Assembly (NCBI GenBank): GCA_905221605.1
Contig: CAJNDS010001224.1
Coordinates: 465,001 to 529,000, forward strand
Length of the DNA stretch: 64,000 bases
Origin: Symbiodinium natans
Taxonomy: Eukaryota; Sar; Dinophyceae; Suessiales; Symbiodiniaceae
Reading direction: 5' to 3'
In this document: piece by piece, positions 20,816 through 31,690 of the stretch
Numbering within the stretch: the stretch's first letter is position 1
Layout: each line of letters starts with the position of its first letter
The notes under the pieces: model-generated
What the model was told of the DNA's origin: nothing
The model's input: the letters and a program-made list of their open reading frames with translations, nothing else
The model's database searches: none
Program-made: the position numbers and the translations under genes

Positions 20816-21248
20816 TTTGGGCAACAGCTTGGCGGCGTCAGCGCCACGTTGGACGATGCTAGCGACACCGCTTGCAGAATCGTGAAGGGCAACACCTCCC
20901 ACATGCTTCGGGTTTCGGGTTTAGGGTTTAGGCTTTCGGGTTGAGGGCTAAGGGCTTAAGGTTTAGGGTTGTTCTCTAAATCAGGGAATCAGCTGGGCAT
21001 TTCCCGAGTATGGGTACCCCTGAATACCGCAACCGCATGAAAATGCTGCTTGCATGTAGGAAACCCCCCAAAGCAAGCACCCCTTTGTTCGGAAACCGCG
21101 GCCGAGGAAGCAGGATAGCAGGATCCTGGCCTTCGAACGTTCTCCAAAACTCTACAAGCCCCGCAAAAACTGGAGTGGTGCACGGGCATGTGTGGGACCG
21201 GATCTCGTGGGATCTTGAGGAGGGTGATGTACTCTCGAGGGTTCTGTC

Positions 21249-21295
21249 AGGGTTTAGGGTTTAAGGTTTAGGGTTTAGGATTTAGGGTTTAGGGT
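21249..21295 (+). repeat. Short telomeric array
   Basis: Six to seven TTTAGGG units with two variants. Confidence 0.9.
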
Positions 21296-21754
21296 TCATA
21301 TCCGCAGAAGTGCAGGCCTTTCTTAGCCGCTCGTCAGCGGGCATCAAGGGTTTGTCTCCGCTGTCCTCCCAGCGCAATCTTCAGCCCTACAAACCGCGGG
21401 GATCGTTCTGTTCAAAAAGGCAGAGAGCACGCAGGCAAACGAAAAGGTATGAATGACCAACATGTAGAGCCATGTGTATGCAAGTTCGTGTACAAAGTTC
21501 AGGCCTGAGCCTGCTCCATGACACACAGGATCCCCCAACTGAAAATTCAAAACGCAAACATAACGTGTAGCCTGCATGTATGTGTACATGGTCATTTCTC
21601 AGAATGATGGTCTCTGTTTTGGCACCCAACCTGGTAACAGGGACCCTTCAAAACGGGTCCTGGTTTAGAGAGTCCCATGTGTTGCTCGTGATTCGTTTTC
21701 TCACACAAGCCGCAAAGACAAACTGCATCAGGCGGCTAACTTCTCGTGCGTGTA

Positions 21755-21895
21755 TGCGTATATACATACATATACATACATATGCATACATTTGCATACA
21801 TATGCATACATATACATACATATACATACATATACGTATGCATATACATATGCATATATATATATATGTATGTATGTGCACATATATAAATAGAC
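21755..21895. repeat. Tetranucleotide microsatellite (CATA)n
   Basis: cataca/tatgca units with a central tatatata. Open frames here read only His, Ile, Tyr and Thr. No gene from 21900 to 22480 beyond an unbiased frame at 22240-22485. Confidence 0.92.
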
Positions 21896-22478
21896 ATACC
21901 ACCCTTGGTAGGATGCCTAAGCTGTAAGACAATCTCCTGGTAGATCGCGCCTGCCTCGCGTTCGTCTCTCTGCGAATGTTAATCTTCATGTGCTTTGGAG
22001 GAACTGGGCCCCTACAGGATCCGAGCCAAAATCCCAGTTCTTCCGCGGGGAATAATACTAAGAAGAACATAATGAACATAACCAAAACTAACTTTCATTT
22101 GTTACTATTTAAACTATAACAGTCTTCATCGCAAAAAAACCACGACAATAGACATGAACTACAATGATCAGAGTTGAAGGGTCTGATCCCATAAAGCCAA
22201 AGCTGCAGTTTTCTCGTGCATTTATAACGAACCCTAAAAATGGCGTCATATGCCCTAAAGTACTATCATTCCTATGAGGGTATGCGAACCATGTTCATTT
22301 GGTCCGCAAATTACTTGGCAGAGGAACTACGTAAATTGGGGAGAGCGATAGTGTGTACAGCAGTTGCTTGCCGCACAAACCACTGGGGTTGTGTAGGCTC
22401 CCGAGAATCACAAGCCAACTGTCAGTTGGGAAGGGGAGAACGTGTTCCGCCAATGCTGAACTGTACTTTGAGCCAGAC

Positions 22479-22508
22479 ACCCTAAACCCTAAACCCTAAA
22501 CCCTCAAC
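22479..22508 (-). repeat. Short telomeric array
   Basis: Four CCCTAAA units. Confidence 0.85.
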
Positions 22509-22639
22509 CCCCGAATGGGGCTCTGGCCGGCACCAGGCGGCCAACTAAAACTACAAAACCTGACAAGGTCCTCGTTGCAATGGACGAGAAAGGCAGTCAA
22601 TGCCCATGAAAACACCTGCTACGCAACAAGCTCAAGGTT

Positions 22640-22844
22640 AACACCAGAAAAAGGAGTTGGAGTAGGGAGTAATAACAGTAGTAGTTTGTAATCGCAATGG
22701 TAACCTAGTCAGAGTAGTTGTAGTGAAGTGAGTAGCCGAAATAATTGCACTAGTCATTGTCGTCGCAAGACTAGAAACAGCAGTGGTAACACAAGTCGTA
22801 AAGTGGCAAAGTATGGAAGTAGAAGTAGTAGTAGTAGTAGTAGC

Positions 22845-22894
<50 letters not shown>

Positions 22895-23085
22895 AAGTAG
22901 TAGTAGCAGTAGCAGTAGCAGTAGCGGTAGCAGTAGCAGTAGCAGTAGCAGGGGTAGGTAGTAAGTAGGAGTATGAGTAGGTGTCGGAGTAGTAGTTAGC
23001 AGTGATTAGTAAAGTAGTTAGTAGGTAGCAGTTCGAAGAAAGGAGTTGGTAGCTGGTAGTTGGCAGTTAGCAGTTAGTAGTTGGG
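22640..23085. repeat. Trinucleotide microsatellite AGT/AGC
   Basis: (AGT)n is purest at 22822-22900, then AGC/AGT mixtures to 22955, with degenerate AGT-rich flanks. Poly-Ser and poly-Val frames are by-products. Confidence 0.92.
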
Positions 23086-23327
23086 GTGTATAGGAAGCGA
23101 AGTGAAGCAGCCCGTGCGGCCGGCGTGCCATGTGCATGCTCGCGATGAAGAGCGGAAACTCGAAGCCAGAAAATGTGTAGAGATACCTCGTGGCACAAAG
23201 GGATGCAGGAGCCATGAAAGCGGCAGGAAGGGAGTGAAGTTTTGGTTCAACGCAGACTCAGCGTGTAGGTCCTGAGGGCTTTACGTAGGGTCGGGTTTAG
23301 GATTAGGCTTCACAGAGGGGACATAGG

Positions 23328-23437
23328 AGTCTACCCAAAGGCTCTTCTGTAGTACCTTTTTGGGGTAGTATACTAGAATCCCCAATAACTAGCCTAACTA
23401 GCCCAAAAAGGAACTGCACTAGAGCCTTCAGGTAGAG
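23328..23437. mobile_element. Family J foldback element
   Basis: tctacccaaaggctcttctg...tacctttttgggg against ccaaaaaggaactgcactagagccttcaggtaga. Only copy in the window. Confidence 0.7.
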
Positions 23438-23882
23438 TTCAGCTCAATTGTTCAGCACAGAAGACGATTGCCGATTTCACCTTAGGACAATACAACTTTC
23501 TGAACACAGTTTTTCTGAATCCCCACCCAAAGACACCCCCCAAAGCAGTCCCAAGACACTTAACACCAAACCTTCTCCCCTAAGCCCTAAACCCTAAACC
23601 CTATTTCCAGCCATGTCCAAGCAGCTTTACTGAATTCACCAGGAGGATGCCTGCAAGAAGCGAAAGACGCCAAGGAGCCGGGGCCACGCCACTCGGGTTC
23701 AAGATCTATATCCAGTTTGCGGCTAAGCCCACCCCCTGGGTCTAGGGTTTTGGGTCTAGGGTTTAGGGCTGCAGCTAGAGCTGACGTTCGATTGAAACAA
23801 AGGTCCAGTAGACTGGACAAGTGACAAGAGAGCGATAGCCATGGGAGCTGTCCTACTGTGCTCCACTCACGTGCATAAGCTT

Positions 23883-23988
23883 GGTAGCCCAGTAACCATA
23901 CTATGATAAGGGCACCCTGTTCTGGGTTGGTGATTTTGGAAGGGAACCATAAACAACAATAGGGTAAAGGGTACCACTGGGTTACCAA
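23883..23988. mobile_element. Family D foldback element, complete
   Basis: CTTGGTAGCCCAGTAACCAT at the left and GGTACCACTGGGTTACCAAG at the right. These are the best D termini in the window. Confidence 0.85.
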
Positions 23989-24068
23989 GTAAGGGTGGGG
24001 AGCTTACAAGGGTTGAGGCTACGAACTCTGGGATCAGAGTTTAAGGCACATGGGGAGTTTCTGAAAAT

Positions 24069-24209
24069 GGGGGGGGGTACCTCTTTAAGGGTCCCTTTGC
24101 GCGGATTCTAGAATCATTTGGGGCACAGAAGGGGAAAAAGGGGGGGGGGGGGGGGGTACCTCTTTAAGGGTCCCTTTGCGCGGATTCTAGAATAATTTGG
24201 GGTACCCCC
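24069..24209 (+). repeat. Local tandem duplication of about 55 bp
   Basis: gggtacctctttaagggtcc...gcggattctagaat.atttgggg occurs at 24069-24123 and 24141-24202 with one base different. A G-run precedes each copy. Confidence 0.9.
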
Positions 24210-24306
24210 CCCAAAGGAAGTATAAGATATATTCCTTCAACCATGCAGGGAACCCTAGTACATTTTCAGGCATAGTATATTCCGTAATTGAAGGCTCTCG
24301 GAGTCC

Positions 24307-24434
24307 CTAGGTTTGCATGACGGACGTCCCGACGCTGCAGCAGAAGGGGCTCGTCACAAAGTTGAAGATGACGATGACAACGGCGCGCAGCCAAGCAGGA
24401 ATCGCGACCGGGTCCTGCGCGGCCGGGCCAGATC
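24307..24434 (-). CDS. Terminal exon candidate with one membrane segment
   Basis: Minus strand: acceptor ctttgtag|G, then 41 codons and a TAG stop. It reads PAWLRAVVIVIFNFVTSPFC then CSVGTSVMQT. About 80% of third positions are G or C. One hydrophobic helix (AVVIVIFNFV) is evident. It may be the C-terminal exon of a membrane protein. The plus strand is also open here but less biased. Confidence 0.45.
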
Positions 24435-24471
24435 CTACAAAGCCTCAACCTCTGTTAGCCCACGCAAGTAC

Positions 24472-24604
24472 TATAGGGGCCTGAATAATTAGATTAGGTT
24501 TGTTTTTTTAGTTTTTTTGGGGAGGGGAGGGGGGGTATTGTACTAGAAGTATAAAGGGACCATAAGGGAAAAACATGAGTAACTACTCCGACCCCTACAT
24601 CATT
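24472..24604. mobile_element. Family I foldback element
   Basis: ctataggggcctgaataatt at the left and taactactccgacccctaca at the right. The centre carries T- and G-rich runs. Confidence 0.75.
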
Positions 24605-24693
24605 CTTCTTTGCGGGCTGCCTTGTTGGTGTCACTCCTCCCGTCAAGAGAGCACCGAGCCCCGGCCAGCAGAAATACTGTTGATACTTCCCCT

Positions 24694-24794
24694 AAGGGTC
24701 CATGTACCTAAATAGGGAGTATTTGGGCCTTAAAGTACCTCCTATATAGGGACTTTGGGGCCCAAGTATTCCCCATCTAGGTACATGGACCCTT
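24694..24794. mobile_element. Family H foldback element, complete
   Basis: AAGGGTCCATGTACCTAAAT and CTAGGTACATGGACCCTT, with gggccttaaag and ctttggggccc forming the inner stem. Confidence 0.85.
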
Positions 24795-25204
24795 AGGGTT
24801 CTTGGAGGCAAGTGATGTATAGAAGTCCCCTCTGTGCTTTTTGAACAATGTAGAGAAAAGATGGTCGCACTGCTAACTTTGTTGTAGTGCTAATTGGGTA
24901 GACTCCTGTACTACAGCCTTAGAGGTAACCCCGGCATACCTCGGTGAACAAGAACTTGTTCATGGTCTCTTCGAAATAATCACCATAACTATATACACAA
25001 ACACAGCTAAATATTTTAAAAGAGTTCGCTTCACACAAACAGTCTACAGTGGATCCTTCCTATGATTTCAGGTACGTATACTCAATGACCCCCAAACCCA
25101 TTAGGGAAGAAATATACATTAAACTACATAGGATTCCTGATCATGATGTAAGGTATATTCCTCAACTGAAAGGTCTTGAACCTGTAAACCCTGAACCTTT
25201 AACC

Positions 25205-25247
25205 CTAAACCCTACTTCTAACTACCCCATGAGCATGAACCTCCAGT
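25205..25247. mobile_element. Family A right end joined to telomeric units
   Basis: ccctaaaccctacttctaac leads to accccatgagcatgaacctccag. CATGA is duplicated inside the terminus. The left half is absent. Confidence 0.55.
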
Positions 25248-25566
25248 ATCTTTGTCGTCCTCCTTTCCCGCAAACCCCTTTCGGCTTGCTGGGAGGCCGG
25301 TCTCCAGCATGAGATGAGGCACTCCTTGGGCATTCTTGGGGGCCCTAAACCCTTTAATCCAGACTCCTGAAGTAGTGTCTAGTTCATGGTTGGGATGATA
25401 TATATATATATACATACCTATATTCCTTATTGGGCTTAAGTACCCTTTAAAGTGTAAAAAATGTTACGCAACTATGACAGGTGTAGGGTAGGGCTTTGCA
25501 GGGTCCGGGGGTCTCGGGATGATTCAGTGTCGGCTTTCAAGGTGGTTGAGAGCTTCCCCTTTGCTA

Positions 25567-25694
25567 CTTGGAGGTTCATTTGGGTAGGTAGAAGTAGGTT
25601 ACAAAAATATTTTGTTGCCTCCGCACGATCGCTATACACATAACCCTATTTAGGGGGCTCATAACCAAAATCACAACTACCCGTGAGATTTTAA
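25567..25694. mobile_element. Family A element, right end decayed
   Basis: CTTGGAGGTTCATTTGGGTA at the left; the right side tcacaactacccgtgagatttt is recognisable but mutated. Confidence 0.6.
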
Positions 25695-25735
25695 GAGCAC
25701 CAACGAAAGCGAATGGGCTTACATTACATGAGTTA

Positions 25736-25839
25736 CTGGGTTGGCCTTTAAACCCTCTGAAAAAAAATATATATATATATATATAGGGTCCCTTATAAAC
25801 CCAAAGAAGGAAAATAAAAGATGTCCCAAAAGCCAGCCT
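25736..25839. mobile_element. Family M foldback element
   Basis: ctgggttggcctttaaaccc and gggtcccttataaaccca match the 13637 copy. A (TA)n run has expanded in the centre. From 25840 to 26880 I see no repeat and no supported gene; open frames overlap on both strands. Confidence 0.7.
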
Positions 25840-26883
25840 AGGTTATCATACTAAAAAAAGATTAGGGCCCTTCGACCTCTGCTCTGCTTGCAATACTGGG
25901 GTCCCTTCATCCCCACGCGAGCCTGTCCTTTTTCTGAATTCAGTCCTGTTCCTGAAATAAGGTCAGCTCTGTTCCTGAAATAAGGGGGTGGTTGGGCTGT
26001 CTGGGTTTTGGTGCATGTGAGGGCCGAGTTTGCTTCGATCATGTGCTACTACTATCAGGCTTCGGGCGCGTTAAAATGCTGAAGCTTATTACGAACCAAC
26101 CTCGGCAGAAGCAATGGTAGAAGTCCCTTCATGAAAGCTAGTATAATAAAGTATGGGCGCTTTCCTTGCAAGCCCCAAGCCCTAAACCCTAAGCCCTAAA
26201 GTTCGTATAGTAAGGGGGTGTCCTTGGGGTGCAAATGCGGCCCTGTTTCTTCTTTACGGAATTTGCGGGCCTTAAGAACAACATTGTGTTCAGGCCTAGG
26301 GCCTAGCCTCAGTTCTCTAGAAAGAGTTGGGGGTGGGGGGGGTGCATGCACTATGCATCACCAGGAATACAGATTCATGTACTTCCTTATATGGGCACTC
26401 TAGGAGTTATTATCCTCTATTTGGGGGGGTTGTCTGAATACAAAGCATCAGGAACCCAGATTCAGGCTTGGAGAAAATCTCTTTGTCTGTGCATTGGCTT
26501 GAGGCAACACACGCCGTTGTTGAGGGTACGACAACGGGGGCTTACTGCTCAGGGTGCAGTGCTTATACGGGCTCCGGGTCCACAAGGGTCTTGGTGCAAC
26601 GCATTGTGCTGAGGCCCACGCCATGTGAAGCGGCATCCACGATAGGCATCAGCTCACCGCGAGCCATTCTTTTCCGACTACACCACTTAGGTATACCTGG
26701 AAACTCTCAAAATATACCTCAAGCTCTTTTCAAGCAACGGCAAAAATCAGGGTTCTGCAGTGAGCCGTATAGGGCACAAGGAGACATGTTCTAAATAAGA
26801 ACCCAGAACAGCTGCGGCATTTCGTGAAGCATGCCGAGCAGGAGCCTGCATCGACATTCGAGGACGTCTGTCGAACAAACAGA

Positions 26884-26936
26884 AACCCTAAACCCTAAAC
26901 CCTAAACCCTAATTAAACCCTAAACCCTAATAAACC
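26884..26936 (-). repeat. Interstitial telomeric array (CCCTAAA)n
   Basis: About six units with two TTAAACCC/TAATAAACC interruptions. Confidence 0.92.
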
Positions 26937-27612
26937 AAGCACGCACCCCTGGATCGCAGTGACATAAACCTAAACCCTCAAACTTAGGGTTTTTGTGGGC
27001 GCCCACCTAGCTGTGCAAGTAAAACCCTTCCCGAAAGCTGAGATTTAGGATTGAGAAAACATCCGTGCCAAGAAGGGATCATGTTCGTGATCTTTGTAAC
27101 AGGAAAACGCACTTTTATCACAAGGGCTTAGGGTTTAGGGAATGCCCTAAACCCCAAACTTCTCCACTGCCGCCGGTTTCTCTTAGGAAAGGTCCGTACG
27201 TCTTTGGGCTCAAAAAGACCATGCAACCCCACAAGACACCTGAAGTCTAGAGGATGTAAGTTATAAAAAGGGTCTACAGGGGTTAGGTCTACTCTTAATT
27301 GCTTAAGAAACGCGGCGAGAATCGATAACAATCCCTATGTTTACCTTACGAGGAAAACATCTTTGCATTTTTGAGGGGGCTCTTCAGCAAATAGTCGTCT
27401 ATGGCCCTTCTACACCCCGAAACTTAGAGCCAGCTGCGAGTCTCTCATCCGCCAACTCCAAAAACCCTCATCGCACCCTACACCTTCGGGTAAGGCTTAC
27501 CTGGACGCCCAAAGTATGCAAAACAAGTACAGGATTTAGGGTCTAGGGAATCCGAAAAACCCGTGAAAGGGCCACTCCACTCAGGGGGGGCTTGGTTCTC
27601 TTAGGTAGGCCT

Positions 27613-27680
27613 AAACCCTAAACCCTAAACCCTAAACCCTAAACCCTAAACCCTAAACCCTAAACCCTAAACCCTAAACC
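27613..27680 (-). repeat. Interstitial telomeric array (CCCTAAA)n
   Basis: Nine to ten perfect units flanked by AGGCCT at 27607-27612 and 27681-27686. Confidence 0.96.
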
Positions 27681-27719
27681 AGGCCTTGAGGGTTTAGGGT
27701 GCTGGGTATCCTGACATAC

Positions 27720-27799
27720 CGCTTCGCCCATGCACGGAATCCGAGGAGAGCGCAGCATGGCGCCCACCCTGTCGGCGATCTGGGCGTGGGCCGGCACAC
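27720..27799 (-). CDS. Exon candidate with GTATGT donor
   Basis: Minus strand: acceptor tgtcgag|GT, then PAHAQIADRVGAMLRSPRIP and CMGEA, then gaagcg|gtatgtcag. Almost every third position is G or C, and the donor is a textbook GTATGT. The peptide looks soluble. The opposite strand is also open, so the strand rests on the splice sites. Confidence 0.5.
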
Positions 27800-27816
27800 C
27801 TCGACATTTCGGGTTC

Positions 27817-27857
27817 AGGGTTTAGGGTTTAGGGTTTAGGGTTTAGGGTTTAAGGTT
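27817..27857 (+). repeat. Short telomeric array
   Basis: Five to six TTTAGGG units, opposite in direction to the 27613 array. The two bracket the exon candidate. Confidence 0.92.
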
Positions 27858-27895
27858 TTGCATTTTGTTTGCCACCCGTTTCAAACCTAAACCCT

Positions 27896-28008
27896 GGGAT
27901 GTTCCCCCTTGTACTAGCAGTCCTTCATAGGGATTATAGTACCCCCCCCCCCCCCCCCTAGTATAATCCCTATGAACTAAGGGCTGTTAGTATCAGGGGG
28001 AACATCCC
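27896..28008. mobile_element. Family B foldback element, complete, poly-C loop
   Basis: GGGATGTTCCCCCTTGTACT and ATCAGGGGGAACATCCC, with a C-run of about 16 in the loop. Confidence 0.85.
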
Positions 28009-28075
28009 AACCCTAACCCTAGTGTCCCCTATCCATGAGCTCCTAAACCCTCAAGCTCGACGAATCACATGCAGC

Positions 28076-28213
28076 CCTAAACCCTAAACCCTAAACCCTA
28101 AACCCTAAACCCTAAACCCTAAACCCTAAACCCTAAACCCTAAACCCTAAACCCTAAACCCTAAACCCTAAACCCTAAACCCTAAACCCTAAACCCTAAA
28201 CCCTAAACCCTAG
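28076..28213 (-). repeat. Interstitial telomeric array (CCCTAAA)n
   Basis: About nineteen perfect units, among the longest pure arrays in the window. Confidence 0.97.
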
Positions 28214-28289
28214 ACTAGAGCAAAAGGAGGCGGACCTCGAACTAAAGACCGACCACCTGGTAAACCGTAACAGGCTCGTTTCTTCTAAC

Positions 28290-29100
28290 GCCCCACTGCC
28301 CTAAAAGCCCTAAACTTTAAGGGTTAGGGTTTAAGGTTGAGGGTTTAGGGTGCCCTAAACCCGATAACCCCTGAAGCCTTAAAAGCCCTAGAGCACCAAA
28401 ACCCTACTGTAGCGTCTATAGGGAAACGGGTCCAAGGCTCATGCCTTGGACGTAAAAAGCCCCTGTAGAGAACTTTGAAGCCGAAACCTTCGCTTGGACA
28501 TTTCTCAGCTCAGCTTATAAGCCCCACCCAAAACCCAGGACACCAACAACCCTACAAAACCCAAACCCTAAAAGTACTAAACCCCTCTAACCCTCTAGGC
28601 CCTGAAGCCCGTGTGTGAACTTCTATTTGGACGTAAACGCAAAGCCGCTGAGCCCTCGTTAGCACCCGTGCTGAGCCTCAAACACCTAAGCCCCATCGAC
28701 ACTCGATATACACGTCTACTTCTATTGAGCTAGAAGCTGTACTAGTGTGCACTCCGGGTGTCGATGGGCTGCGCACCTCTGAAGTCAAACCCCTCCAGGC
28801 GGGAAAGCACCTCCCCAGCCTTCGTCGAGGTTACCGCAAGGGGTTGGAACCAAGGGCGGGATTCGATGGCGGTTTCGGGATTGATGTGTGTTAGCGTGTA
28901 TAGGAGAGGGCTTGAGTCCTGAGGGTCGGGATGCATGGTTCGGAGCATTCCGGATGAAAATCAGGCTTCGCGTGGCGAGGGCTTCAACGTTTCAAGGGGG
29001 GAGAGGGGGTGGGAACCTAAACCCTAAACTATAAACCCGAAACCCTTTCTTTGAACAAACCCTAAACCCTTGTGCCCTAAACCCTAAACCAACCCGAATG
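28290..29100. other. Stretch with no supported gene
   Basis: It holds degenerate telomere-like pieces (28310-28360, 28550-28600, 29010-29090) and unbiased open frames only. Confidence 0.5.
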
Positions 29101-29193
29101 GAGGGCGGGGCACGGGGGCTTAGAAACTTCTCCATCCCAGGAACTGAACTCCATCTGCCGGTTGCGAGAGGCTGCCAGGAGCACCCCGAAACC

Positions 29194-29345
29194 CAGAGAG
29201 CCCCCCAACCCCCTTAAGTAAGGAATGGGGTTTAAGGTTTAGGGTTTAGGGGTTTAGGGTTTAGGGTTTGAGGGTTTAGGGTTTAGGAATATACCTTAAA
29301 CGATACAGAGACCGATCGTATGATTTAGTTAAGGCACATCACTTG
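29194..29345. mobile_element. Family C element split by telomeric array with duplication
   Basis: cagagagccccccaaccccc...aagtaaggaat is left arm. A 58-bp telomeric array (29227-29284) follows. Then aggaatataccttaaacgat restores the C sequence. AGGAAT lies at both edges of the insert (29221-29226 and 29285-29290). Confidence 0.8.
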
Positions 29346-29435
29346 GCAGAAAGGTATGAGGATGAAACTCGGCACGCTTCCACGCTGTGAGAGTTTAGGG
29401 TGTTTAGGGAGCAAAAAAATGCTACTCTACACCCT

Positions 29436-29474
29436 ACACCCTACACCCTAAACCCTAAACCCTAAACCCTAAAC
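29436..29474 (-). repeat. Interstitial telomeric array with CCCTACA units
   Basis: Three CCCTACA-type units and four CCCTAAA units. Confidence 0.92.
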
Positions 29475-29667
29475 ACTCGCCCTTCATGGGCTCCGGAAGA
29501 GCGGAGCCATGAAATCATTGAAGGTTTAGGGTTCAGGGTAAAGCTCACACAGCGTTTGACACTCGATACGCTTTGCCTGAGATTAGGCCATGATGATACA
29601 CGTAGCTATCTACCCCCTGCTCTCTTTTTGATGCAAAACCCTAAGCCCTAAACCCTAAACCCTGTAC

Positions 29668-29733
29668 TACATCCTGCGAGGCAAGCTGCCAAGACAGCTG
29701 CCGCTGTGGCGCTGCAGCCACCAGGACGCCCTG
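29668..29733 (-). CDS. Exon candidate between two telomeric arrays
   Basis: Minus strand: acceptor gcactcacag, then GVLVAAAPQRQLSWQLASQD. The plus strand is also open (YYILRGKLPRQLPLWRCSHQ) and ends in ctgct|gtgagtg. GC3 is high on both, so strand is undecided. It is bounded by CCCTAAA arrays on both sides. Confidence 0.33.
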
Positions 29734-29750
29734 CTGTGAGTGCTTCCCTA

Positions 29751-29801
29751 CCCTAAACCCTAAACCCTAAACCCCTAAACCCCTAAACCCCTAAACCCTA
29801 A
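29751..29801 (-). repeat. Interstitial telomeric array with CCCCTAAA octamers
   Basis: Heptamers surround three CCCCTAAA units. Confidence 0.92.
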
Positions 29802-29926
29802 ACCTTTTTCTTTTGTGTTCATGTCATCGGGCCAAAGAAATCCCTGAGTCCCCGAGAACGGTGTCGTGCAGCCCCTGTTTGCCTTCAGGGAGGCGCTGGG
29901 ACGCCCTGATTGTACTAAATAGAAAG

Positions 29927-29968
29927 GGTTTAGGGTTTAGGGTTTAGGGTTTAGGGTTTAGGGTTTGA
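29927..29968 (+). repeat. Short telomeric array
   Basis: Six TTTAGGG units. Confidence 0.92.
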
Positions 29969-30208
29969 GGTTTACCTCTTAAGTTATCGCACCTATGACC
30001 CCAATGTCGGGACCCTTATGACGCTGCTTGTATCAAGTGGGCCGCTCTTTACGGACCGACTGCGCGCTGTTGAAAGGCGCAGAGAGCACTAGACCCTGAG
30101 ACACCGAAAATTCTCATGTCCTAGACCCGTGGCGAAGCCCAAACTCTGTGTGTGTGTGTGCGGTGTGAAAGGTTTAGGGTTTTGGGTGTATATGAGCCTT
30201 GCAGACCC

Positions 30209-30272
30209 CGAGAGAGAGAGAGAGAGAGAGCCAGAGAAGGATGGGGGAGAGGGAGAGAGAGAGAGAGATCTA
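30209..30272. repeat. (GA)n microsatellite
   Basis: Two GA runs around ggatggggg. Open frames across it are compositional. Confidence 0.9.
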
Positions 30273-30416
30273 GAAAGATAAAGCCAAGAAAAGCAGCAAA
30301 ACCAGGCATCCACCCCATCAACAAAGAATGCTCTTAGAAGAGGTGGCCCTGCGCCAACATCAAGGGCTTCTACTGCTTCACCCTCAGCCCTTGGAACCCC
30401 TAAAACGGCAAGAAGG

Positions 30417-30487
30417 TTTAGGGTTTAGGGTTTAGGGTTTAGGGTTTAGGGTTTAGGGTTTAGGGTTTAGGGTTTAGGGTTTAGGGT
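30417..30487 (+). repeat. Interstitial telomeric array (TTTAGGG)n
   Basis: About ten perfect units. Confidence 0.96.
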
Positions 30488-30547
30488 GTACCGCTTCAGC
30501 CTCAAGCACCTCTGCTCTGCGAGCCCAAGAACCTTCTTTTTCCGGAA

Positions 30548-30632
30548 TAGAACTACCCTTCATCGAAATAAGGAGGCTTAAGGGGTTTAGGGTTTAGGGT
30601 TTAGGATCCCTATATCATCTGAGGTCTTTTCT
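30548..30632. mobile_element. Family C fragment with telomeric units in its centre
   Basis: cccttcatcgaaataaggag, then three TTTAGGG units (30580-30602), then ggatccctatatcatctgagg, the C centre. Confidence 0.5.
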
Positions 30633-30642
30633 TACTTACCTT

Positions 30643-30751
30643 GGGGACCACAGGAACCCTACACTTGGAGTCATATACCCTGTACTACTATATAATTCCT
30701 ACCAAGGCACATGAACCATAAATCCTTTTAGGGTTCCTTTGGCTCCCAGGA
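30643..30751. mobile_element. Family N foldback element
   Basis: ggggaccacaggaaccctac inverted to tagggttcctttggctccc. The acttacctt at its left edge mimics a splice donor but lies in the repeat. Confidence 0.6.
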
Positions 30752-30814
30752 AAAGAACCCTAAACCCTAAACCCTGAACCCTACCCTAAACCCTAAACCC
30801 CCAAACCCCTGAAG

Positions 30815-30878
30815 CTCTGGGCCCAGCACCCAGTGGCCGCAGGAGCAGGGGGACGATGCCGTCGCCGTCGCGGAAGTC
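30815..30878 (+). CDS. Exon candidate with GTAAGT donor
   Basis: Plus strand: an AG acceptor (cccctgaag), then SGPSTQWPQEQGDDAVAVAE with G or C at nearly all third positions, ending gaagtc|gtaagt, a consensus donor. It is acidic and soluble. A CCCTAAA array ends just upstream. The product is unknown. Confidence 0.5.
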
Positions 30879-30919
30879 GTAAGTACCCTGGCCTGGGCCC
30901 CCCGGAAAGGCGAAACAAG

Positions 30920-31060
30920 GTTCAGGGCTTAGAGGGTTTATAGGGTTTTTTTTGGGGTTTTACAGGGTTTTTATAGGGGTTTATTGGGGTTTATAGGGCT
31001 TACAGGGTTCATAGGGTTCATGGGGTTCATAGGGTTTATAGGGGTTTATAGGGTTAGGGC
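30920..31060 (+). repeat. Degenerate TTATAGGG-type tract
   Basis: gggtttatagggtt, ggggtttattgggg and gggttcataggg follow each other. This is a telomere-like but longer unit, also seen at 60870-61050. Confidence 0.75.
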
Positions 31061-31261
31061 TTGCTTCAACTAAACACACAAAGCACGTGGCTCCTTGCAA
31101 CAGGGGGCTGGATCGGACGGCAAGGCCGCTGACGTAGGTGAAGTCCTGACGGTCGTAGACCTACTTTGGCCGAAGACTGCGGTATGCCAAACCCTAGACC
31201 TAAAAACCCTTTTCCCTAAATCCGCTTTTTGGAGGAGGGACAGCAGCGCGATCTGCCCTCG

Positions 31262-31376
31262 TATTCGGGAAACCCCCAAAACGCCCCAATTAGGGAATAT
31301 ACCTATAAAGGGATCCTTAGTATGATTTAAGGTATATTCCCTAACGAATTAATGAAGGGGTATCGGACTCGTTGGG
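31262..31376. mobile_element. Family C foldback element
   Basis: ccccaattagggaatatacc...gggatccttagtatgattta...aaggggtatcggactc. A small insertion (cgaattaatg) sits in the right arm. Confidence 0.75.
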
Positions 31377-31554
31377 GATGTATTGCCCGGCCTTGGCCCC
31401 CTCGCCTTGTGCGGGAAGGTCCAATCGACCGACCTCACAGGTGTGCGCGGTGCTTCCAACGCAGCACCGGGTCCAGGGTTTACAGGGCATTTTAACCGCA
31501 AGTAAGCAGTGCATATCATGCTTCTCTATACCTGTACTGCGTATACATCTACAA

Positions 31555-31690
31555 AGATGTATACACATATGCGTATATATATATATGTGTGTGTGTGTGT
31601 GAATTTCTGAATATCTGAATATATCAATATATGAATACATGAAAATATGAATGCATGAATATCTGTGTATATATATATATATATATGAAT
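31555..31690. repeat. TA/TG/GAATAT microsatellite
   Basis: Runs of (TA)n, (TG)n and gaatatat repeats. No gene is supported from 31690 to 32100. Confidence 0.9.

Noticed and set aside
22728-22968. Poly-Ser and poly-Val frames.
   Set aside because: They are frames of one AGT/AGC microsatellite.
30630-30645. Minus-strand donor ccaag|gtaagtaag.
   Set aside because: It lies at the arm of foldback family N, and no biased frame precedes it.
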